Part shown: one piece after another, positions 1 to 5,048 of the stretch
Numbering within the stretch: the first letter of the stretch is position 1
How the letters are laid out: each line of letters begins with the position of its first letter
DNA from: an uncultured Bacillota bacterium
GTDB taxonomy: Bacteria > Bacillota_I > Bacilli_A > RF39 > UBA660
Assembly: GCA_945928335.1 (NCBI GenBank)
Contig: CAMENK010000053.1
Span: 1-5,048, forward strand
DNA: 5,048 nt
Reading direction: 5' to 3'
The notes under the pieces: model-generated
What the model was told of the DNA's origin: nothing
Database searches by the model: none
The model's input: only the letters and a program-made list of their open reading frames with translations
Translations under genes and position numbers: made by a program

Positions 1-336
1 ACTCAACTATTAAATACAATTTTACTTACACAAAGTAAAATAAATCCTAAACTTGATATTGAAGGTGTTTTATTAACAATGCTTGATGGTAGAACTTTAG
101 TTGGACTAGAGGTAGTTGAAGATGTTAGAAAGTTCTTTAAAGAAAAAGTATTTAATACTATTATTCCAAGACTTGTTAGACTTGTTGAGGCTCCAAGTCA
201 TGGGAAACCTATATTAGAGTATGATCCAAGATGTAGAGGTGCGCTTGCTTATATTAATTTAGCAAAGGAAGTGATTGAAAGAAATGGAAACAAAGAGGAA
301 AGCTCTAGGGAAGGGTCTAGAGCAACTGTTCAGTAA
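1..336 (+). CDS. parA: ParA/Soj chromosome-partitioning ATPase, C-terminal part (5' truncated)
   Basis: The gene enters from the left edge in frame 1 and 111 residues are visible; the first in-frame ATG at 79 is internal, since the 26 codons before it (TQLLNTILL..., then IEGVLLTM) match the family. ParA is a deviant-Walker ATPase that binds DNA non-specifically and, with ParB bound at parS, separates chromosome origins; in Firmicutes it also influences DnaA. The visible part has Soj hallmarks: GVLLTMLDGRT, then the region IPRLVRLVEAPSHGKPI, then YDP and LAKEVI near the end. The Walker A and B motifs lie outside the window. Relative to B. subtilis Soj, which as I recall ends soon after LAKEV, this protein carries roughly 15 extra polar residues (to ...RATVQ), all encoded where the gene overlaps parB. 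The TAA stop lies at 334-336. The identification is firm; whether the tail has a role is unknown. Confidence 0.95.
   Translation, partial: TQLLNTILLTQSKINPKLDIEGVLLTMLDGRTLVGLEVVEDVRKFFKEKVFNTIIPRLVRLVEAPSHGKPILEYDPRCRGALAYINLAKEVIERNGNKEESSREGSRATVQ
265..274 (+). promoter_or_regulatory. Ribosome-binding site of parB, inside parA
   Basis: AAGGAAGTGA differs by one base from the full anti-Shine-Dalgarno match AAGGAGGTGA. It sits directly before the TTG at 275 (3 bases after the GGAAG core) and 12 bases before the ATG at 284, so its spacing is too short for one start and rather long for the other. It therefore supports translation of parB from within the parA coding sequence but leaves the exact start open. 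Confidence 0.6.
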
Positions 337-1174
337 TGAATCATTTACATTTAATGATTTTGAAAAAACTATAGTTGAAGATACTTCTAAAGATGATGTT
401 AAGGAGATAAATTTAGACGATTTAAGAAGTAATCCTTATCAACCTAGAAAGGTATTTGATGATGAAAAACTTGAAGAATTAACTAATAGTATTTTAGAAT
501 TTGGTGTAATTGAGCCTATTATTGTAAAGAAAAGTACTATTAAGGGTTATGAGATAGTTGCTGGAGAAAGAAGAACTCTTGCTGCTAGAAGAGCAGGACT
601 AAAAACTATTCCAGCAATTATAAGAGATTTCACTGATGATGAGATGATGACAATAGCGCTTCTAGAAAATATTCAGAGGGAAAATCTTAATATAATTGAA
701 GAAGCAATGGCATATAAAAATATGATTGAATCAATGCATTTAACTCAAGATGAATTAGCTAAAAAATTAGGAAAAAGTAGAAGTCATGTTACAAATATTT
801 TAGGTATATTAAAATTACCTAAAAAAGTTCAAGATATGGTATTAAATGATAAAATATCTATGGGGCATGCTCGTGCATTAAGTAAGTTGAATGATGAAAT
901 TCAAATATTTGATATGGCTAATAAAATAGTTAAAGAAAATATGAGTGTAAGAGCTCTTGAAGATGAAATAAATAATAATGGTTTTGAAAAGAAGGTAACA
1001 ATTAAGAGACAAAATATTAAAGATAAGAATCATTTAGTTGTTCAAAATGTTATGAGAGAAAAAATTGGTACTATGGTTAAGGTAAATAATAGGAATATTG
1101 TTATACCATTTGATAATGATAAAGATTTAGAAAGAATATTAGAAATTTTAGATATTAAAATTAATTTAGATTAG
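284..1174 (+). CDS. parB: ParB/Spo0J chromosome-partitioning protein (CTP-dependent DNA clamp)
   Basis: ParB binds parS sites near the origin, spreads as a CTP-gated sliding clamp and stimulates ParA. Numbering is from the ATG at 284 (296 residues, slightly longer than B. subtilis Spo0J). The N-terminus carries ALGKGLEQLF (about 7-16), the short motif that contacts ParA. The nuclease-like CTP-binding domain spans about 40-135, with NPYQPRK (50-56), the GERR box (94-97) and ENIQRE (128-133). A helix-turn-helix follows at about 154-177 (LTQDELAKKLGKSRSHVTN), then the SMGHARAL linker and a C-terminal dimerisation domain from about 250. An in-frame TTG at 275 gives three more residues (MKE). I chose ATG because it is the stronger codon and gives the usual short lead before LGKGL, but the ribosome-binding site does not decide it. 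The start lies inside parA, so coupled translation is likely. Confidence 0.95.
   Translation: METKRKALGKGLEQLFSNESFTFNDFEKTIVEDTSKDDVKEINLDDLRSNPYQPRKVFDDEKLEELTNSILEFGVIEPIIVKKSTIKGYEIVAGERRTLAARRAGLKTIPAIIRDFTDDEMMTIALLENIQRENLNIIEEAMAYKNMIESMHLTQDELAKKLGKSRSHVTNILGILKLPKKVQDMVLNDKISMGHARALSKLNDEIQIFDMANKIVKENMSVRALEDEINNNGFEKKVTIKRQNIKDKNHLVVQNVMREKIGTMVKVNNRNIVIPFDNDKDLERILEILDIKINLD
302..323 (+). repeat. Perfect 7-bp inverted repeat in the parA-parB overlap
   Basis: GCTCTAG (302-308) and CTAGAGC (317-323) are exact reverse complements around an 8-base loop, with a possible G-U pair closing one step further. As RNA this would form a short hairpin about 18 bases after the parB ATG. In the parB frame it encodes the ALGKGLE part of the ParA-contact motif, whose repeated Gly-Leu order may explain part of the symmetry. 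The sequence is direct observation; any regulatory role is inference. There is no U-run after it, so it is not an intrinsic terminator. Confidence 0.5.
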
Positions 1175-1182
1175 GTGATAGT

Positions 1183-1368
1183 ATGAAATATACACTAAAT
1201 ACTAAAGTTATTATGAAAAAGCCTCATCCTTGTGGGACTAATTTATGGGAAATTGTTAGGTTAGGTGTAGATATTAAGTTAAAATGTGTTAATTGCGGGA
1301 GAACTGTTATGATGGATAGAATTGAGTTTGAACGCAAGTTAAAGAAAGTGGTGGAAGATGAAAAATAA
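1183..1368 (+). CDS. DUF951 family small cysteine-containing protein
   Basis: This 61-residue protein fits the DUF951 family, a short protein found next to ychF in many Firmicutes (I recall the B. subtilis member as YyzM). The family core is plain: HPCGTNLWEIVRLG at 15-28, IKLKCVNCGRTVMM at 31-44, and a basic RIEFERKLKKV tail at 46-56. Cys17, Cys35 and Cys38, perhaps with His15, could hold a metal, but this is inferred from spacing. No signal peptide or membrane segment is present, so it is probably cytoplasmic. Its molecular function is unknown; a nucleic-acid-binding role is sometimes guessed from the basic, zinc-knuckle-like character. The start has AGGTGAT at 1173-1179 overlapping the parB stop. 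The gene lies 8 bases after parB and its last 11 bases overlap the next gene, which suggests translational coupling. Confidence 0.88.
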   Translation: MKYTLNTKVIMKKPHPCGTNLWEIVRLGVDIKLKCVNCGRTVMMDRIEFERKLKKVVEDEK

Positions 1369-2887
1369 GAAATTTAGTCCTATTTTTGTATTTATAATAT
1401 TAACATTTGTTGTTATATTACTAAGTTTTATTTTTTCATTATTTGATTTACAAGCTGAGTATAGTACTGTTAATTCATATACTAATACTATTCAAAATAA
1501 TGTAATACAAGTTGAAAATATGTTAAGTGTTAAAGGTATAAAGTATATTCTTACAAATACTGCTTCTAATTTTGTTAATTTTGCACCCTTGAGTAGTCTT
1601 ATTATTATACTAATTGGAATAGGTGTATTGGAGAAAAGTGGATTTGCTAAAACATTTTTTACAATAATTACTCAGAGTTTTAGTAAAAATAGTATAACTT
1701 TTACTCTTATATTTTTAAGTATTTTATTAAGTTTATTTGGAAATGTTGGATTTGTATTACTTTTACCAATAGGCGCTATGTTGTTTAAATATGGTCATAG
1801 GCATCCTTTTGGAGGTATTATAGCATCTTTTGCAGGAATGAGTTTAGGGTATGCAATAAATATATTTTTAAATAGTACTGATACTAAATTATTAAATTTA
1901 ACTTTAACAGCTAGTAAAGTTATAGATAAAAATTATACTATAAATCAATTTTTTGGTTTATTTATTATGATTGTTGCTTTGATAGTTGCTACTATTTTTA
2001 TGACTAGAATTACTGAGAAAAAGGTTATGCCAAAGTTGGGTAAATATGAGTTTGATGAAATTGAAACTTTAGATAAAGTTAAATTTAGCAATAGAGAGTT
2101 AAGAGGTTTAGTTCTTTCTATAGGTGCTGGAATCATTTATACACTTATTTTAGTATGGATGATAATTCCTGGTTTACCTCTTAGTGGAGGACTTTTAGAT
2201 TCTAGTGGTGTTTATTATATAGATAAATTGTTTGGAGAGGGTTCTTTATTTAATCAAGGATTTGTATTTATAATTACATTCTTATTTATTTTGATGGGAC
2301 TTGTTTATGGTTTTGTAGCTAAAAATATTAAAAATAATAAAGAAATTGGTGAGTGTTTAAGTTATAGTCTAGATGGTATAGGTAGTGTACTTGTATTAAT
2401 ATTTGTAGCTAGTATATTTATAAGTGTATTAGATAAAAGTAATATTGGTTTAGTTTTAGTTGCTTTGTTAACTAAACTTATAGATGTTTTAAACTTTAGT
2501 GGTTTAGGTTTAATCATATTATTATTTGTTATTTCAATTATTTCTGGATTTTTCTATACTGGATTAGTTAGTAAATGGCAAGTTATGAGCGCTACTGTAG
2601 TACCTACATTTATGAATGCAAGTATTAGTCCTGAATTTGCACAGATAGTATTTACTGCAGGTAGTAGTTTATCTATGGCTTTTACACCAATTATGATATA
2701 TTATGTTATTTACATAGCTTACTTGGAAAAATATGATAAAAATAATCAAGTTAGTATAATAAATTCATTCAAATATATGAAAGATTATGGTATTGCGATG
2801 GCAATAATGTGGTTTATACTAATTGTAGGTTTTTATACTTTAGGATTACCTATAGGTATAGGAGCTTCTTCAAATTTAGTATTTTAG
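1358..2887 (+). CDS. AbgT-family membrane transporter, divergent
   Basis: This 509-residue integral membrane protein has about ten to twelve hydrophobic segments (for example about 9-29, 78-92, 113-143, 152-172, 197-215, 250-270, 301-322, 340-358, 383-400, 437-456 and 478-500). Family motifs of AbgT transporters are recognisable in order: NFAPLSSLIIILIGIGVLEKSG-type segment at 74-95, GFVLLLPIGAMLF at 131-143 followed by GHRHPFGG at 146-153, KW at 406-407, VPTFM at 415-419, SPEF at 424-427 and the TP at 443-444. Characterised members import p-aminobenzoyl-glutamate (AbgT) or export sulfonamides (MtrF, YdaH). Here several positions described as functional in those proteins differ (see findings), so the substrate should not be assigned by name. 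The start at 1358 overlaps the DUF951 gene by 11 bases, with GGTGGAAG just upstream. A YfcC-like or other ion-transporter superfamily member is the main alternative. Confidence 0.8.
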   Translation: MKNKKFSPIFVFIILTFVVILLSFIFSLFDLQAEYSTVNSYTNTIQNNVIQVENMLSVKGIKYILTNTASNFVNFAPLSSLIIILIGIGVLEKSGFAKTFFTIITQSFSKNSITFTLIFLSILLSLFGNVGFVLLLPIGAMLFKYGHRHPFGGIIASFAGMSLGYAINIFLNSTDTKLLNLTLTASKVIDKNYTINQFFGLFIMIVALIVATIFMTRITEKKVMPKLGKYEFDEIETLDKVKFSNRELRGLVLSIGAGIIYTLILVWMIIPGLPLSGGLLDSSGVYYIDKLFGEGSLFNQGFVFIITFLFILMGLVYGFVAKNIKNNKEIGECLSYSLDGIGSVLVLIFVASIFISVLDKSNIGLVLVALLTKLIDVLNFSGLGLIILLFVISIISGFFYTGLVSKWQVMSATVVPTFMNASISPEFAQIVFTAGSSLSMAFTPIMIYYVIYIAYLEKYDKNNQVSIINSFKYMKDYGIAMAIMWFILIVGFYTLGLPIGIGASSNLVF

Positions 2888-2902
2888 AATGGGGGAATTA
2901 TT

Positions 2903-4003
2903 ATGTCTTTAAAAGCGGGTATTATTGGAATGCCTAATGTAGGAAAAAGTACACTTTTTAATGCAATAACTAAAAAGAATATACTTGCTGCTAATTATCC
3001 TTTTGCAACTATAGATCCTAATTTAGGAACAGTAGTAGTTCCTGATAAAAGATTAGAAACTTTAGAAAAAATGTATATGCCTTTAAGGTGTATACCAACA
3101 CAATATGAGTTTACTGATATAGCTGGTTTAGTTAAAGGTGCTAGTAATGGAGAAGGACTTGGAAATAAATTTTTAAGTCATATTAGAGAAGTTGATGCAG
3201 TTATTCATGTAGTTAGATGTTTTAAAGATAAGGATGTCATACATGTAGAAGGTAGTGTTGATCCTATTAGGGATATTGAAATAATAAATTTAGAATTGGG
3301 CATTAGTGATTTGGAAATAATAAATTCTAGATTAGAGAGAATTACTAAAAAAGCTCAGACAGGGAATGATAAATTATTATTAAAAGAAGTTGATATATTA
3401 AATAGATGTAAAGATTTTTTAGTACAAGGTAAACCTTTAAGAGATTTGGATTTGAGTGATGAGGAGAAAGAATTTATTAAAGCATTTAATTTTATTACTT
3501 TAAAACCTATGATTTATCTTGCTAATGTTAATGAAGTTGATTTAGTTAATGGAAGTAATGAATATATAGATAAAGTTAAAGAATATGCTTTAAAGGAAGG
3601 AATTAAAGTTATTCCTATGTGTGCTCAGATAGAAAGTGAGTTAGTTGAACTTCCTGATGACGAAAAGAAAGTTTTCTTGAATGAATTAGGCATAGAAGAA
3701 AGTGGTTTGGATAAGTTAATTAAGACTACTTATGATATTCTTGGTTTAAATACATTTTTTACAGTAGGTAGTGATGAAGTTAGAGCTTGGACTTTTAAAA
3801 AAGGTATGAAAGCTCCTGAGTGTGCTGGTATTATTCATACTGATTTTCAAAAAGGTTTTATTAAGGCTGAAGTAATGAGCTATGAAGATTTAATTAAATA
3901 TGGAAGTGAATTAAAAGTTAAAGAGGCTGGAAAAGCAAGGCTTGAAGGAAAAGATTATATTATGCAAGATGGAGATATTTGTTTATTTAGGTTTAATGTA
4001 TAA
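2903..4003 (+). CDS. ychF: YchF, Obg-related ribosome-associated ATPase
   Basis: YchF is a universally conserved cytoplasmic P-loop NTPase of the Obg family that prefers ATP over GTP, associates with ribosomes and is tied to stress responses (human homologue OLA1). The 366-residue length is typical. Visible motifs are the P-loop GMPNVGKST (9-17), NYPFATIDPN (31-40), the G3 box DIAGLVKGAS (72-81), and NVNE (208-211) in place of the GTP-specific NKxD, the known basis of ATP preference in this family. His114, at the position studied as catalytic in E. coli YchF, is present (VIHVEG). A helical, coiled-coil-like insertion spans about 120-190 (repeated EIIN), and a TGS domain fills about 280-366 (TFFTVGSDEVRAWT to the terminal FRFNV). 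The ribosome-binding site GGGGGAA (2891-2897) lies 5 bases before the ATG, and the gene starts 15 bases after the transporter. Confidence 0.97.
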   Translation: MSLKAGIIGMPNVGKSTLFNAITKKNILAANYPFATIDPNLGTVVVPDKRLETLEKMYMPLRCIPTQYEFTDIAGLVKGASNGEGLGNKFLSHIREVDAVIHVVRCFKDKDVIHVEGSVDPIRDIEIINLELGISDLEIINSRLERITKKAQTGNDKLLLKEVDILNRCKDFLVQGKPLRDLDLSDEEKEFIKAFNFITLKPMIYLANVNEVDLVNGSNEYIDKVKEYALKEGIKVIPMCAQIESELVELPDDEKKVFLNELGIEESGLDKLIKTTYDILGLNTFFTVGSDEVRAWTFKKGMKAPECAGIIHTDFQKGFIKAEVMSYEDLIKYGSELKVKEAGKARLEGKDYIMQDGDICLFRFNV

Positions 4004-4005
4004 AT

Positions 4006-4010
4006 GGAGG
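4006..4010 (+). promoter_or_regulatory. Ribosome-binding site fixing the TM2 gene start
   Basis: GGAGG lies 5 bases before the ATG at 4016, which is ideal spacing. An earlier in-frame ATG at 4004 would place this site inside the coding sequence and has no purine-rich site of its own upstream, only the AT-rich end of ychF. The site therefore favours the shorter 115-residue protein. Confidence 0.8.
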
Positions 4011-4015
4011 AATTT

Positions 4016-4363
4016 ATGAATAATAATTATTGTAGTAATTGTGGTTATAAATTAGATGAAGGTGCTGATGTTTGCTTAAATTGTGGAAAGATGGTTCATA
4101 AAAATAAAGGAGTATTAAATATACCAGAGGGTTCTAAAAGTAAAGTTGTAGCTGCTTTATTTGCATTCTTTTTAGGCAGTTTAGGTGTTCATAATTTTTA
4201 CTTAGGTTATATTGGTAAAGGAGTTGCTCAGTTGTTATTAACTTTAGTAGGATGGATATTTATATTCGGACCAATTATTTCATCTATATGGGCTTTTATT
4301 GAATTTATTTGTTTGTTAACTGGTGCTATATCAGTTGATAATAATGGAAATAAATTAGTTTAG
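4016..4363 (+). CDS. Zinc-ribbon plus TM2-domain membrane protein
   Basis: This 115-residue protein begins with a four-cysteine zinc ribbon (C6-x2-C9, ten residues, C20-x2-C23; CSNCGYKLDEG is typical), followed by a short linker and a TM2 domain. The TM2 domain has a first hydrophobic stretch at about 44-57, the conserved turn GSLGVHNFYLGYIGKGVAQL (54-73), and a second hydrophobic region at about 71-103 ending in a polar tail. TM2 proteins are small two-helix membrane proteins of largely unknown biochemical role in bacteria; the His-Asn-Phe-Tyr-Leu-Gly turn is the family signature. Soluble zinc ribbon and membrane hairpin suggest a small adaptor at the inner face of the membrane, which is inference. 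An in-frame ATG at 4004 would add four residues but lacks a ribosome-binding site. The gene follows ychF by 12 bases. Confidence 0.9.
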   Translation: MNNNYCSNCGYKLDEGADVCLNCGKMVHKNKGVLNIPEGSKSKVVAALFAFFLGSLGVHNFYLGYIGKGVAQLLLTLVGWIFIFGPIISSIWAFIEFICLLTGAISVDNNGNKLV

Positions 4364-4370
4364 GAGGTGA
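4362..4370 (+). promoter_or_regulatory. Strong ribosome-binding site of the DUF975 gene
   Basis: AGGAGGTGA is a full-length anti-Shine-Dalgarno match and overlaps the TAG stop of the TM2 gene. The core AGGAGG ends at 4367, eight bases before the ATG at 4376. It is the best ribosome-binding site in the window and suggests that the last gene is well translated and coupled to the TM2 gene. Confidence 0.8.
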
Positions 4371-4375
4371 GAAGA

Positions 4376-5048
4376 ATGGGTAAGTTTTGTACTAAGTGTG
4401 GTAGAGATTTAAGTGAGACTAATGGTTTTTGTGAAAATTGCGATGCTAAACAAGAGACTCCTAAGTTTTCTAATAATGGTGTAATAAATCGTGCTGCTAT
4501 AAAAGAGGAAGCAAAAAAGAGATTGACTGGTAATTTGTGGACAATTTGGAAACCAATATTAGTAATTTATGCAATAACTTTTGCGTTTAGTTTTCTTTTA
4601 TCTTCTTTAGTAGATCAAGGTTCTTCTTTATATGCTTTTTTAAATTTAGCATTTGAAATTGCTATTCTACCTATGAGTGTTGGATTAATTTTATATATGC
4701 TTAAGTTTATAAGAAAAAGTGATGTTGAAATTAATGATTTAGTTGCTTTTTATGATAAAAGATTTTTACTTATACTTTTAGTTACAATCTTAATAGGAAT
4801 ATTTACTGCTTTATGGTCTTTACTTTTAATTATTCCAGGTATAATTGCTGCTTTAAGTTATTCTATGGTTAATTATATTATTGCAGATAATAAGAAAAAT
4901 GATACAATGGCTGTAATTAAAGAAAGTAAAAGAATGATGTATGGATATAAAGCAGATTATTTTGTATTTAATCTAAGCTTTTTAGGTTGGGTATTCCTAT
5001 GTATTTTTATAGTACCATTAATATATGTAATACCATATATGTCTGTGA
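4376..5048 (+). CDS. Zinc-ribbon plus DUF975 membrane protein (3' truncated)
   Basis: The gene begins at an ATG behind a strong ribosome-binding site and stays open to the window end, giving 224 residues with no stop. Residues 1-24 form a four-cysteine zinc ribbon (C5-x2-C8, ten residues, C19-x2-C22), and a polar linker runs to about 40. From there the sequence resembles DUF975: the lead AIKEEAKKRLTGNLWTIW (41-58), hydrophobic segments at about 59-78, 87-111, 130-165 and 200-221, the central LWSLLLIIPGIIAALSYSM (146-164), IIADN (168-172), ESKRMMYGYKADYF (183-196) and FLGWVF (202-207), ending in VIPYM. DUF975 proteins are multi-pass membrane proteins of unknown function, common in Firmicutes. 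The missing part is probably short, because the family ends soon after the VPYM-like motif. The family match is from motif memory; the function is not known. Confidence 0.85.
   Translation, partial: MGKFCTKCGRDLSETNGFCENCDAKQETPKFSNNGVINRAAIKEEAKKRLTGNLWTIWKPILVIYAITFAFSFLLSSLVDQGSSLYAFLNLAFEIAILPMSVGLILYMLKFIRKSDVEINDLVAFYDKRFLLILLVTILIGIFTALWSLLLIIPGIIAALSYSMVNYIIADNKKNDTMAVIKESKRMMYGYKADYFVFNLSFLGWVFLCIFIVPLIYVIPYMSV

Noticed and set aside
79..336. A complete 85-codon gene starting at the ATG at 79.
   Set aside because: The frame is open to the window edge and residues before this ATG match ParA, so it is the end of a longer gene.
1945..2136. A 63-codon open frame on the minus strand.
   Set aside because: It lies wholly inside the transporter gene, has no ribosome-binding site or recognisable domain, and is expected as an antisense shadow in AT-rich coding sequence.
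2793..2820. Possible promoter TTGCGA, 16 bases, TATACT inside the end of the transporter gene, about 80 bases before ychF.
   Set aside because: The -35 box matches only 4 of 6 and such patterns arise often by chance in sequence this AT-rich; the short gaps already allow read-through transcription.
3278..3326. Direct repeat of the 13-base unit GAAATAATAAATT at 3278-3290 and 3314-3326, 36 bases apart.
   Set aside because: The offset is twelve codons and the repeat encodes EIIN twice in the helical insertion of YchF; it is explained by the protein and by AT-rich codon use.
4004..4015. Upstream in-frame ATG at 4004 as the start of the TM2 protein.
   Set aside because: The GGAGG at 4006-4010 would fall inside the coding sequence, while it is ideally spaced for the ATG at 4016.
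1..5048. Search for a parS site (TGTTTCACGTGAAACA-like), expected near parAB.
   Set aside because: No CACGTG-centred palindrome of this type was seen by eye; parS sites may lie elsewhere near the origin.

Overview
The window comes from a very AT-rich bacterial chromosome (by eye well under one third G+C) with all genes on the + strand and almost no intergenic DNA. Protein signatures (Soj-type ParA, Spo0J-type ParB, DUF951, YchF, TM2 and DUF975 membrane proteins) and the gene order point to a low-GC Firmicute or Mollicutes-related lineage, possibly an uncultured gut Bacilli type; this placement is an inference. All tryptophans are encoded by TGG and no frame needs TGA read-through, so the standard bacterial code fits and a mycoplasma-type code does not. 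The six visible stop codons are three TAA and three TAG, with no TGA.

Layout: 1-336 is the C-terminal end of parA, running into parB (about 284-1174) with an unusually long overlap. A small DUF951 protein follows (1183-1368), overlapping by 11 bases a large membrane transporter of the AbgT family (1358-2887). Next is the universally conserved ATPase ychF (2903-4003). The last two genes are small-to-medium membrane proteins that both carry an N-terminal four-cysteine zinc ribbon: a TM2-domain protein (4016-4363) and a DUF975 protein cut by the window end (4376-5048). Gaps between genes are 8 to 15 bases or are overlaps, and I see no terminator, so one transcription unit across the window is plausible.

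How the genes fit together: parA-parB segregate the chromosome origin, and the succession parA, parB, DUF951, ychF is the familiar origin-proximal neighbourhood of Firmicutes. The less usual parts are the AbgT-type transporter placed between DUF951 and ychF, its substitutions at several positions reported as important in characterised AbgT proteins, and the pair of zinc-ribbon membrane genes after ychF, where many Firmicutes have rpsF-ssb-rpsR. No RNA gene, mobile element, CRISPR array or parS site was seen. No stretch of 300 bases lacks a gene. I do not see a convincing new multi-gene system; the window is mostly conserved housekeeping sequence with a few second-look features.
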